Source: Varanus komodoensis (lineage: Eukaryota > Chordata > Lepidosauria > Squamata > Varanidae). Taken from it: a DNA stretch of 64,000 nt. Position numbers and translations under genes: made by a program. The notes beneath the pieces were generated by a model. That model was not told where the DNA came from. It was given only the letters and a program-made list of their open reading frames with translations, and did no database searches. The DNA lies in assembly GCF_004798865.1 (NCBI RefSeq), contig NW_025335641.1:9388282-9452281 (forward strand). Reading direction: 5' to 3'. Within the stretch, counting starts at the first letter, position 1. Every line of letters begins with the position of its first letter. This document shows positions 33,269-43,979 of the stretch, one piece after another.

Positions 33269-33284
33269 AACATAAACTTTGGGG

Positions 33285-33450
33285 TGGAAAGTTCTTTAAT
33301 ATTTATGAATATGCATGCTCTTTTTAACTGTCTACCAGTCTTCCAGAACTTAACACAAGATCAACTTGAATGGATTCTTTGTGCTGTTTTGACAGCTGAA
33401 AGATTACTATTTCAACATTGGAAGGACAGTGTTGAGAACACGACCAGTTG
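33285..33450 (+). mobile_element. Probable L1-like LINE ORF2 3' fragment
   Basis: From 33366 the plus strand reads LEWILCAVLTAERLLFQHWK, then DSVEN. The pattern (I..AA..LI...W) resembles the end of L1-clade ORF2. It is paralogous to 22030-22145 in the window. The tail is not identified. Confidence 0.45.
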
Positions 33451-33575
33451 AGGGCTTGATGAACCTTTGAATGGGCATCTTCAAGGCATAATCTATGGCT
33501 GGACAAGTGCATGAATATCTGGACTGTCCCTGTTCAAGCGTATGCGTAATTATCCCAAATAATAGTAGTAAGTTT

Positions 33576-33742
33576 GGCTGTATATAAAATATATACTACT
33601 ATTATATATTATAGTTAATATTAATATTATTTAATATTAAATAAAATTTAATAAAATAAATTTAATATTAATTTATTAAATATAATATATTTAATAAATA
33701 TATTAAATATAATATATATTTAAAAATATTTAAATATACTAC
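33576..33742. repeat. AT-only low-complexity block
   Basis: About 165 bases with almost no G or C, built from TATAT, TTAATATTAA and AAATATAT words with local self-complementarity. Confidence 0.95.
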
Positions 33743-33969
33743 TAGGTATGCGTTGTAATAGATTCACTCAAGTAAGAAAACGGCCAGACTTTTTTGTGTT
33801 TTATTTTTGAAATTCACAATAATTTATTTAAAAAAACACCTGCCAGTGTGTACTAGGCTGATGGAAGTTGTAATCTATAACATATGGAGGACCAGAAGAT
33901 GCCCATACTTGTCATTAATAGTAGGAGCATAGTGAAGATGAAGGCAAGAAGAAGCAACAAACGCTGGGG

Positions 33970-34115
33970 CTTGGCCAGCCTTCCCCAACTTGGAACCTTC
34001 CAGATCTTTTTGGATAACAACTCCCAACTGCCCCAACCAGCGTGGCCCTTAGGCATAGATGATGCAAGTCATAGTCCAACATATCTGGAGGGACATAGGT
34101 TCTGGAGTCCTGTAC
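33970..34115. mobile_element. Palindromic hAT-like MITE
   Basis: It starts CAGCCTTCCCCAACTTGGAA, CCTTCCAGATCTTTTTGGAT, AACAACTCCCAACTGCCCC. It ends AAGTCATAGTCCAACATATC, TGGAGGGACATAGGTTCTG. The left terminus CAGCCTTCCCCAAC is intact. Confidence 0.8.
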
Positions 34116-34837
34116 TATTGCTTTGCATGGCAGAGTGGGATGCATGCTGTTTAACAACAGTGAGTAGGGCTTGTGGTTCTAAATATAGAAACCGGGTGCA
34201 GAATCTTAAAGGGGAAGATCTGGAATAGTGCTGCTTGAGCTAATTTCATAGTGTCCCATAGCAAGGGATTAATAATTTATTTTCATGTCTCCTTAAAAAT
34301 TCAACCAACGAAACAACCTCATAAGCTCCTTTCCATCAGATGTTGGATTCCTCTGGTTTGTTCTGAAAATTTAAAGATTGCACAACAGATGCCTTCAGTT
34401 TTGTTATGCAATGGCTGAGGCCTGTTTTTATGTAACAATTGTGTTTGCTATAGCTACATTGCTGATGGTACAAGGCCAGATGCATGTCCTTTTTGTTATT
34501 GTTGTTCATCAGGGAAAGTCACAACAGAATCAACATTTCTCTCTCATTTCTTCACAAACATATTGTAACAGTTGGGAAGGCATGTGAGGGAGTCCGAACT
34601 GGCTGTGGTCTCAGGCACATGATTGTGCCCTTTGCTCTTCATGAGTTTAGTAAAGCAAATACTGGTTGATATGGTTACTTAAATTATTAAGTAAACTGTC
34701 AAGTGAACCTAAGACTTCAAGTCTCAAATTTGTTTTGCTTCAGTCACTCTACAGTCAAATCTTGAGAGTTAGTAGCTGATTTGTTTTTAATAGCTGTTGT
34801 CCAAGCAGGACAAAGTTGTCCCTTCAAGTTTTAAACT

Positions 34838-34975
34838 TCATAGAATCATAGAATAGTAGAGTTGGAAGAGGTTTATAAGGCCAGCCCCCTCAGATTGCTG
34901 CAGTGTGGGAGAGCCCAGAACTTCCCTAGGTATTTGGCTCCATGGCTGTACTGCTCTTTACGTCTGCTTCCCCTT
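34838..34975 (-). mobile_element. CR1 LINE, 3' end, reverse orientation
   Basis: TCATAGAATCATAGAATAGT, AGAGTTGGAAGAGGTTTATA, AGGCCAGCCCCCTC is the inverted CR1 tail. GGAGAGCCCAGAACTTCCCT then TGGCTCCATGGCTGTACTGC is the inverted end of ORF2. Confidence 0.85.
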
Positions 34976-35074
34976 CAGTGCAACAAATGAAATGGGCTGA
35001 TGGTATCTAGATTTTTTAAATCATGGCTAACAGAACACTGGGTTAGAGCCAAACTGAATCATACTTCGAGAAGA

Positions 35075-35150
35075 TGAATCGAAATCCATTCAATAGGATA
35101 AGTTGATGTGTTAAGTTCCATGAATTTCAGTGGTCTACCCTATCTAAGTC
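35075..35150. mobile_element. CCATTGA-family MITE-like fragment
   Basis: TCCATTCAATAGGATAAGTT then TTAAGTTCCATGAATTTCAG then TGGTCTACCC matches the family core (AAGTCCCATTGAATTCAATGG). Confidence 0.4.
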
Positions 35151-36965
35151 TGGATCTCTCTCTTTGCCTTCTGCACTGTAGAATTTCTATCATACCATCC
35201 TTAGATGAACCTTGGTTCTATGAGTTTGGTTTTTTTCTATTAGGTGGTTAAGAATAAAGATGACTTCCCTTCCTGTATGTTTACTTTTTGAAACAGAAAG
35301 CAGGTAAATGCACAGAGTAAGAAGGAAGGGGATAATGGCAAAAGTGTTCATTATCAATTAATCAAAATACTTTTGGTGGTTCTAGTGGCTAGGGAATGTT
35401 GCAGAAATGAAGGTAGACTTGGGAAGAGGAGGAGGGAGAAGCCCCCTGGGAACATCAGCAGACCAATCAGGAAAAGGCTGCTGAGGTCTACAGGAAGCAA
35501 TAGAGTAAGAAAGGAGAATTTGCTTGCAGGTGCTGCTGGGATGCATATCAAGAGCAGGAGGACAGAGTGGGGAGCATGGAAATGGCATTCCACAGGGGGC
35601 AATATGGTAAAAAAGTGCACTGTGGAAACCATGTCGGGTTGTTTGCCTTGATGTGTGAATCCAGCCATTCCGAATGAACTAATAAACGAATGGAATTTAG
35701 TCAGTGTTGGCTATCTTAATGGAGCCTGGAAGAGAAATGTGGCTTAGATATAAGCCATTAACAGATATAGGAATGGATCCAGATTGGCTGTTAAGTGAAT
35801 GGAAAGGCTCCATTGGTTCATGAGAGGTGGAGCAAAACCTTGCTGTGGAGGGCATGGAAACTATATTTGCTGATCTCCTCTTCCATGTGCAGCAGAATAT
35901 CCTATGCTGCTCTGGAGGGTCTGTCAGCCCTCCAGATGGGCTGTAAGGAAATGAGGCATTATAAAGATTGCCTTGCTGTCTCCTTGCTCTACTGAAAGTA
36001 GAACTCCAGTCCATGCTGCTTTGGATCTATGCTGTAGAGCTTTGCAGATCAAGTTTTGGAGGCTAAAACTAGCCAGTGCTGACTCTGGCGATAAGGCTCT
36101 TTCAGTGGGTCAGTTTTAACAAAAGTTTTTGGGGGTTATGTTCTGAGGCTACTGGAATAGTCGTCCATGGTAGGCAGCTTCACTGTTAGGCAAATGGACA
36201 GCCATAAATAAGCATACATTTAAATTAATTAACACATGAAGATGAGCAATGGCTAGTTTTTTTACCTTCTAGAGATAATGGCTGTCTTAAATTTAGTTCA
36301 TTAGGCTCACAGCTGGTGATATGATTAGAGTGCTGTGATCTTTTCATCTTAGCAGTCTTCCAGCATTTTTCTCATTTTTGGCACTGAGCTTTCAGTATGT
36401 CACTTTAAACACAGGCATGCGCACACTAACTGCAATTTTAACATACCTGATTGTTAACATCTAGTTGTAATATCTGAGGATCTGTGAAGACATGAACAGG
36501 TTAACTTTTGCCTTTCCAGTCACCTTTAAAATAGGAAAAAATGTTGAGTAAAACTTACCCCTTGGACACTTTTTAGGATGAGGAGAAAATCAGTGTTAAT
36601 GTGCTCAAAGTTAAGTTTTTTTGAACAATGTTAATCATGAATGACTTTTCAGATGGGTTTTGTCTGTGTGTGTGAGAACAATAAAGCTTTGCACACAGGT
36701 GAACAACTATGATTTTATCCAAAAAGGGTAGAAGGAAGGATTGTGAATGTTGATTATATTTCTATGCTTATGGTTGCAAACTAAGTGAAGTTACATCATT
36801 TTAAATACTCTTCTAAGAAATCTGTTATCAGTTACTCACTACTGTGATATTTGAATTGGTAAAGATTCAGTCTGTTCGTCCTTCTGTGCCCTTTATGACT
36901 GGCTTGCATAAATCTTTCTACTTCATTTTCATTTGGCTTGCACAAGTCCACTGGTTAAAGTGTGC
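35150..36965. other. Unannotated DNA
   Basis: No gene is recognised. Overlapping sense and antisense frames at 35354-36014 (up to 105 codons) show no domains. 35615-35660 ends with TTGATGTGTGAATCCAGCC, like the terminus of the MITE at 21428. Confidence 0.4.
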
Positions 36966-36967
36966 TA

Positions 36968-37075
36968 TACCCTTAGTTAACTCCGGGGGATGGTGGAGGA
37001 CAGAAAGGCCTGGAGGAATGTCCATGGGGTCGCGATGGGTCGGACATGACTTCACGACTAGCAACAAATGATGTT
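36968..37075 (+). mobile_element. Bov-B LINE / Sauria SINE 3' tail
   Basis: GGATGGTGGAGGACAGAAAG, GCCTGGAGGAATGTCCATGG, GGTCGCGATGGGTCGGACAT, GACTTCACGACTAGCAACAA is the conserved Bov-B 3' end (..TGGAGGACAGGGAGGCCTGG...GGGGTCGC..GAGTCGGACACGACT..). Sauria SINEs share this tail, so a solitary 100-base copy cannot be assigned to one or the other. Confidence 0.85.
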
Positions 37076-37559
37076 CCATTGGACCAATGACCCTTTTTTA
37101 GTTTTGAAAAACGTAGCTTTCCAGAGAAATAAATGCCTAATTGTTTTCATATCCTAAGGTCCTAAAGTTCAGAGCTATACCTTATTTACATAACATGACA
37201 TACCACTGTGGCTTATTGACCTGCAGAGGGTGCTGCGTTTTGCCAGGGACCCCTGGGTGTCATTTTTGCATGGTGCATGGCTTGCCATGGTTTGCGGCCT
37301 GCAGTCAACCCAGCTAGCCGTGGTTGTTTGAAAGTTAAGACAACTCTCGAATAACCAAAAAACAGGCCATGGATTACTGACTGATTCTCAAACAAGCCCT
37401 GCTGCCTGGGTTTGCAAGGTGGGAAACACCACAGCAACTGCAGGCGACATGTTAAATTGCTGTCTGTGGGTACCCAGCATTGTAAGAGAACTGCCATGGG
37501 TAATTTTTTTTAGCCATGCTGGCCTGTCAGGTTTGTTGAACCAGGTCTCTATGGAGTTT

Positions 37560-37970
37560 TGATTGCTTATGAAGTAGCAGAACTGGGTAAGAAATAAAAG
37601 TACGCTTCAAAGAGTGTAGCAACATGCTTTTTGACTGTTGCCACTGTGGACTGGAGGGGTTGGTCATCTCCCTCTGAACTGAATAAAAGAGGTGCTCTCC
37701 CTCCATATCCTTCTGCTGGCCACCCAGAAAATTCCTGCAGATCTGTGATATTTGGTATGACAAAGCTGAGGAACTGTTGTGCTGGTCCCAATGAAGGTGC
37801 CAGTCTTATCCATGCTTAACTGAGGGTAAGTGCTATTGAGCTCGCTGGGGATTACTTTGAAGTAGTACAAGTAGGATTCTGCTGTAAATTTCACAGTGGC
37901 TCTCAGGGTAGTGCATTGAATAGTAAAGTTTCCCGTGACCAGGTCAGTGACCCATAGATAAGGCATCTAA
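37560..37970 (-). other. Protein-like minus-strand segment, unrecognised
   Basis: A 100-codon minus-strand frame (37664-37966) begins MPYLWVTDLVTGNFTIQCTT and continues through ESYLYYFKVIPSELNSTYPQ. It has N-glycosylation-type sequons (NFT, NST), alternating beta-like hydrophobicity and few low-complexity residues. It looks more like real protein than most frames here. There are no splice-like borders that I trust, no upstream promoter and no relative I can name. It may be a retrocopy fragment, a transposon piece or chance. Confidence 0.3.
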
Positions 37971-37974
37971 ATTC

Positions 37975-39300
37975 TGAATTTCTGAATTTATGGAGTGTGA
38001 CTCTTTCCCCCCTTTTTTAATGAATAACATTTAATGAGATTCTTAAGTTTTCCTGGGGAGGAAATAAATGAAAATTCTACAAAAACAAAAACAAACAAAC
38101 AAACAAAACCCTGCCTGGCTTGCCAACTGAAACAGGTAGGCAAACCAAAAGAAAAAGAAGTACACTATAATAGTGTTCATTTTTCACAGATAACTTAAAA
38201 TTGTTTGGGTTATAGGATTTTCTGTCCTTTAAAAATGGATATAAAACAATAGGAAATCTGCCACTTGTATTTGAAATATTTCATTGATAATAATACTTCT
38301 TCCAGGGTTTTTCCCATCCGTGTTGGCTTTCCAGGATCTACCATCCTTTTTCTGAGCAGCAGTTTCTGTACAAATCCAGTGGGATTTGACCTGTAGAAAT
38401 GAATCAAAAGGTTTAAATGATGAAAACCTTTCATTGTGCTTTGACATGCTAACCACAAATAATAGTTCCATTGAGTAACTTCCTTATTGCATGTTTTTCT
38501 TTTCAAACATTGCAAATCAGTTACCAAGTCTTTAGAAGCAACAAGTTGCATCTTGCCGGGTTTGACTTCTTCTGTTTGTTTGTCCTTTGTCTATGGTTCA
38601 TTTGTTTGATGTTAAAGTATGATGGGTTAGTTTGTTACATTGCTAGCTTGTATCTGTTGCTGCATCTTGGATTTTGTTTTGAAATTTATGTTTCTGTCTC
38701 TGTTTTGGGCCAGATATATGGATAATGTGTCATTCCCAAGGTAGTTTGGAAAAAGATCCTCCAGATTGCTTCAACTTTTTGGCAATTTTTCTCCTGTCAC
38801 AGATAGTTTGCTGTCCTCCAGGGTGACACATTTTCATTAAGTCCTTGATCCAGGACGACCCTGTGGGAGCTTTCTCATTCATTGCAAGGCAATCTTTCCT
38901 GGCTTAACAGCATCAGGGCAGTGTGTAGCAGCTTCTTCAAACGGTGCACTTTGCTAAGCACCAGATTCCCAAACGTCCCCCTAGTAAGAGAACTTGCTTG
39001 GTTGTCAACTCCAGATGATCTCATTGCAGTGGTTGAGTTCCAGAGAATTAAAAACCTGGTCTATGCTATTATTTCACAGAATCTAAATATTTCTTCTGTC
39101 TGCTACCCTGAGCTTCTTAATGGAAGACAATAACATAGAAATATTTTTTGGATGGCTACAGTGGACTTGCAAAACAGTAACTATTCTTCTTCTTCTCAAG
39201 TGGTGTTTCAGAAAATTTTGAGTTCCCATTTTTTTTCCTATGCAACTTAAGGGCCTTTGCATTTGGTGATTTGCTTTAGAAAAGCTTCTGGAGCCCTAGA
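37975..39300. other. Unannotated AT-rich DNA
   Basis: No gene or confident repeat is seen. A (CAAA)n run lies at 38086-38107. An 83-codon frame at 38882-39133 has no recognisable motif. Confidence 0.4.
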
Positions 39301-39302
39301 AC

Positions 39303-39425
39303 ATACTTCTCCAACTTGGAGAACTCCAGATGTTTTGGAGAACAACTTCCAGCATTCTTGACTATTGCTCATAATGTTTGGGAATGGTACGAATTGAGAG
39401 CCAGCACATCTGATGGGCACCAAGT
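39303..39425. mobile_element. Palindromic hAT-like MITE, diverged
   Basis: CTTCTCCAACTTGGAGAACT, CCAGATGTTTTGGAGAACAA, CTTCCAGCATTCTTGACTAT then CACATCTGATGGGCACCAAG. The left arm is clear and the right arm is shortened. Confidence 0.7.
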
Positions 39426-40084
39426 GGAGGAAAGTAGCCCTAAAGAGTGTTCTGCTTTAGCATGATTACTTACCTGTATTTAGTGAGTGACAGCAAAAGA
39501 AAGAAAACACCTGGATGTTTGCTCTCTGTTCTAATCTGCACATGTAATGTAAATGTTGCATTGGGCAGCAACTATTGGGGTCAATCACACAGCCTAGGAA
39601 GGACCCTTGGTGTGCACAGCAGAGATTCAATCCTTTTGTTAGAAAGCTCCACAAGGGGTGTAGATGCTCATTTCTGGACAGGGAAGGGTCTTATATAAGC
39701 TCTGTTGACCAGAAGCAAGTATTTACAGTTAGTCCCAGAAATGCTGGAACTCAGGTGTGGACCTCACATCAACTGATAACTGTTGACACACTAATCAACC
39801 CACAAGCCCCCCATAACTCTGCATGCAGACTGACACTCAGGTACAACTCTGAAACAGCTCAGCTTGTCTAATATTATATTAGCAGTTGTCATTTATTAAC
39901 TGTTACCAGAAACTTCTGAAACAGAATCTTTTCTATGGTAAAAGCAAGGGAAATTTTAGTCCCCATGATACTGTGCTTTTACTTTTTGAACTGGTTAGTA
40001 TGCATAGCAGAAATGGTTCCAAATCTATGTTTGCACAAGTTATACTTGACAGTCATTTGTTGGAGAACTTGCAAGCTTTACTAT

Positions 40085-40640
40085 AGATGTTGTAATGTGC
40101 TGTCAAGTTGTCTCTAACTTATGATGTCTCTGTGATTGAAAGCCCTCCAAAATGTCCTTCTATGACATCCCTGTTTAGCTGCTTTAAATTCAAGGCTGTG
40201 GTTTCTTAACGGAGTCAATCCGTTTCTTATTTGGTCTTTCTTTTCTTCTTCTGTCTTTGACTTTCCTAGTATAATTGTCTTTTCTGCTGAGTCTTGTTTT
40301 CTCATGGTGTGTCCAAATATGGCAGCCTCAGTTTTGTCATTTTTGCTACCAGGAAATGTTCTGACTTGATTTGATCTAGGGCCTAGTTGTTTGTCTTTCT
40401 ATCAGTCCATGGTATTCACAAAGCTCTCCTCCAGTACCGTGCTTCAAATGCATCAGTTTTCTTCCTGCCAGCTTTCTTCGCTGTCCAACTTGTGGTGATT
40501 GGGAATACAGTGGTGTGAATAATTTTGGCCTTGGACTCCAGTGAAACGTTCATACACATGATGCTCTTTCCTAGTTTTGTCATTGCTGCCCTTTCAAGTC
40601 TTTTCACAGGATTTCTGTTTAACACAGGGAAATACTTTCA
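40085..40640 (-). mobile_element. RTE-clade LINE, 3' end and ORF fragment
   Basis: On the plus strand it starts GTGCTGTCAAGTTGTCTCTA then ACTTATGATGTCTCTGTGAT, the inverted RTE tail. The minus strand at 40416-40625 reads MTKLGKSIMCMNVSLESKAK, then WTAKKAGRKKTDAFEARYWR, then RAL. This is the region after the RT domain of RTE elements (..YGCESWTxKKAERKKIDAFExWCWRRALR..). 40114-40305 continues it (RKQDSAEKTIILGKSK). It is the same family as the plus-strand copy at 25030. Confidence 0.9.
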
Positions 40641-40983
40641 GGCACCTTGCTTTTGTGCAGTTTGATCTTATGAATATTCCATCTTCTTCTTAGGTAGTGA
40701 TGAAGTCGATGTTACTGTCATTATGGACATTCTGTTCCTGATCCATTTTCTTTGTAAAGCATGTGGGGAGACTGTGCATTGGTGCTGGTAAACCGCATAA
40801 CTAAATGGGACCTGCAACCAAATGCTTCTGCTTACTGTTTGGGGATACTCTGTTCTCCCTTCTATAGAATAGAAGGGAAGAAACCTTCCATTCTCCAACT
40901 AGGTTTTTGTTTTGTTTTGCTTTTTTGCCACCTGGTAGTCATCATTCCATGGCTATTGTGTACTTTTCTTTCCATTGCATTTG

Positions 40984-41212
40984 TTTCCTGCCTTTTTCCT
41001 TCTGGTGAGGAATCCAAAGTGGCTTATGTAGTCCTCCCACACTCCATTTTATCCTCACAACAACCCTGTGAGGTGGGTAGGGTTGAAAGTGAGTCACTGG
41101 CCCAAAGTCACCCAAAGTCACCCACTGAGCTTCATGGCTGCGTGTGGGGTAGAACTTGGATTTTCCAGATCTCCAGTCTAATACTAATTATCAGACCACA
41201 CTGGCTACCCAT
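40984..41212 (-). mobile_element. tRNA-derived SINE, reverse orientation
   Basis: GCCTTTTTCCTTCTGGTGAG, CATTTTATCCTCACAACAAC, CCTGTGAGGTGGGTAGGGTT, CACTGGCCCAAAGTCACCC, CTGAGCTTCATGGCTG and ACCACACTGGCT are the SINE blocks read backwards. A short tandem duplication (CCCAAAGTCA twice at 41102-41121) is private to this copy. Confidence 0.85.
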
Positions 41213-41529
41213 ATACTTGGTCTTCCATGGGCTGTTTTGCAAGTCCTCTTAGCAGTCTTTGTAAAAACAAAAACAACACAAACAAAAACAGTTTCCCCAA
41301 ATCAGCTGGTTGCTTTCTCAGCACTCATATCCAGAATAGTGGAAATAAAGAGAATGACAGTTCTGTGGGCTGTAATAAAAAAGGACTTTTTAATGGTATT
41401 CCTGCAGAGAGTGCAATATTTTCTTACTCCAACCTGTTTCCTTATTCTGTATGGATTCTTTATAATGTGCAGTTGATTGAGTATTGCAATACTAACTAGG
41501 GTTCAAAACAAAACTCCACCTAAGGCATT

Positions 41530-41680
41530 CTGGAACAGCCTTGGGCACGTTGCTCCTTCTCAGTTTTATTCCTTAATCTGTGAAATGTGAGGCTTATCTC
41601 ACAGGATTGCTGTAAGGATGAATAAGATAAGGAAATGAGGTGGCTTATAAAAGCAGCTTTGAAAAACATGAAGCTATGTT
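41530..41680 (+). mobile_element. MIR SINE, 3' part
   Basis: CCTTGGGCACGTTGCTCCTT, CTCAGTTTTATTCCTTAATC, TGTGAAATGTGAGGCTTATC, TCACAGGATTGCTGTAAGGA, TGAATAAGATAAGG follows the MIR core (CTTGGGCAAGT..CTCAGTTTCCTCATCTGTAAAATG..CTCACAGGGTTGTTGTGAGGATTAAATGA). MIR is ancient, so the divergence is expected. Confidence 0.75.
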
Positions 41681-41961
41681 GCCTTTCAGATTGTTTGCAG
41701 CATCCTGTTTCATATGATCTAGTTAAAGTTAGGAAAGCTGCTCAGAGATGGCCTTAGAGCACAGTGAACAGCAAAATGCAGCTTGCATGATGAAGCTGGC
41801 CAGCTTAGTGCTGGGAAGCAGAGAAGAGTGATTCTTGGCTGATTCCTCTACAGAGGCCGCTCTCTGAAAAGCATAACATCTGAAAAGTTCATTGTGAAAA
41901 CTGGAAGCCAAACAGCAGTGTTTTCATCATCTGCTTGGGGAGTCTTTACTCCTTGCCCATC

Positions 41962-42050
41962 TTGCCTATTCCAGTGCTTCACAGGGGTGGTCAGCCAGAT
42001 GTTTTGTCCTACTACTCCCATAGGCCACCATTTTCCTAGAGTGCTTGAGA
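41962..42050. mobile_element. hAT-like MITE fragment
   Basis: GGGGTGGTCAGCCAGATGTT then TTGTCCTACTACTCCCATAG matches the left arm of the palindromic MITE family. The right arm is lost or unrecognisable. Confidence 0.5.
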
Positions 42051-43795
42051 TGATGGTTATCTTGGGGGAGACATTACCACTTTTCGGTTCAGGTCACTGG
42101 GCCGTAAGGAGAGGGTGGATGAGCTGCTAAGCCGTCTTCTCTTAGCAGCTGTCTCCACCCAAGTGAGGGCAACTATATTATAACCCTATACACAAACACA
42201 GGCAACATATCTAACTAGAAACCACATTATGTCCCTGGCAAAACCCCATCCCAGCTGGGATCCCAACTCTAGGCCCCAAAGCAAAGGCATCAGAGCTGGA
42301 AGATGTCAGACGGCCCATCCACTGCTGGCAGAAAAAGATCCTGCTCTTTGCCTGCTCATTAAGTTTTGGGCTACTTTTCTTCACAGGTCTCCGAGTCTGA
42401 GTTGTCATGTGGATATAATCATGCTGATATCAGAACTGGATTTTGTTAATTGAACTATTGCTTATTTAGACTTTTTATATACCTTAAATGAACTGTTGGG
42501 CTAGCTATATTGTATCGTATGTGTTTTCACTTTAGCAGTTTTGGTTATTGCGATAAGTTACACAAACTGTTGTTCTATTTAGATTGTTACTTTGTCTTCT
42601 GTGAATCACTTTTAGCACAGTGATTTGTAGAGGATGCAGTACATAAATAAACCAACTACAGCTATGCCTGTACATTTAATGTACTTGTAGCAAACTCTGA
42701 CTTTAAAGCTTTTTTCTTCTTTGGATTGATCTGTAACTTAAACTTTTTGCAGCCTTGGCTTGTGATGTCATTCTGAAGCTGAATGGAGTTTGTAGTACAA
42801 TTAATGGGTGGTGGATTTGTTCATATGTGCAAATTAGCCATGGATCATCAGGGTCATATGATTGATCGCTTAGGAAATCAAATTTCCTGTTATATCTTGT
42901 ACATTATGTTTCTTTCTTCTGGGTATGGTGTTTCAGTCTTAAGAAACATTTGCCATAGGAACTATTAATGGATTGGAACAAAATTATAGTCTTACTTGAT
43001 TAGAAAGCCAGACACCATATCACATTTTCCTTTGCAGCTATAATTTCTGAGTTGGGAGGTTCTCTCCTCTTCTCCTCATCCCTACTATCTTTAAAGAATT
43101 AACCATGTCAGTAGATATAGCCTGAATACCACCTAACATTTCCCTGCATCCCAAGCAAAAGTCTTTGTGGGTTAATTACAAATTAACTTCTCTTTCAGAG
43201 TTAATATTTCATAGTTAATTCTTGGAGGGGAAGGTAGTTTCAACTCTGCAAAAACCTGAGCTGCTTTGTGCGTCTTTGGATGTTGCTGTCATGGCTGATA
43301 TCTGTGTAAATGTCTCTAATTGGGATCTAAAGAGAGGCAGTGTGCCTCTTCTGACAACCCCACTTCTCAAAAGTGCATGCTGATGTTAAGGGGAGGTCAC
43401 CCCCAAACTATGGAAGGACTTTAGTAAGAGCCTTGGAGGCAGCACACAGAACTCAGTTCAAAATAAACCTCTGAAGGATTTAACATATAGAACCGAAAAT
43501 ATCCACATTAAGGATATTTTTGAATTGCCTATTACTGAAATGTGTGAATACCTGGAAATGTGTCTAATTAGGTATCAGTAAAGATATTTGAGAGTCTGGT
43601 AGGGGAGGTTAAAATCCAATGGGTTTTGACAATTCAGGCCCCTCTCCATTCCAGTTTGGCACCCCTGTGCTTGTATTGACCTGTTATGGTGCAAATAAAG
43701 CCATCTCAATGACTTCCATCTCTAAGACAGGGTATAATTTATGCATTGTTAAAAAAAAACATTAAAGAAATTAACATAAGATTTGCCAATGCATA
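42050..43795. other. Unannotated AT-rich DNA
   Basis: No gene or repeat is recognised with confidence. Near 42560-42650, ATTGTTACTTTGTCTTCTGT then GTACATAAATAAACCAACTA resembles a generic LINE/SINE tail. Confidence 0.35.
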
Positions 43796-43798
43796 CAC

Positions 43799-43895
43799 AT
43801 CAGCACTTGAAAGCACTTGGCACTAGTGCAATTTGGGTAAAATTGACCTATTTTACACTAATTGCACTAGAGCCACATGCTTTTCAGGTGCTGAT
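43799..43895. repeat. Long near-perfect hairpin (about 45-bp stem)
   Basis: ATCAGCACTTGAAAGCACTT then GGCACTAGTGCAATT (43799-43833) is inverted at 43860-43895. GTAAAAT and ATTTTAC then continue the stem to a loop of about 6 bases (TGACCT). Most of about 53 stem positions pair by eye. The right flank (43893-43975) repeats TTGTGCAAAT-like words several times. It could be a small palindromic MITE or a microRNA-like precursor. The sequence alone does not decide. Confidence 0.8.
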
Positions 43896-43979
43896 TTGTG
43901 CAAAATAAAATCAGTTGTGCAAATTGCAGAAATTTGTGCAAATTGTCTTAGCATTTAAAGAAAAATGCACAAATCACAT

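Noticed and set aside
43150-43220. HNF1-type palindrome (GTTAATTACAAATTAAC)
   Set aside because: The half-sites are spaced too far apart for the consensus GTTAATNATTAAC, and AT-rich context makes chance likely.
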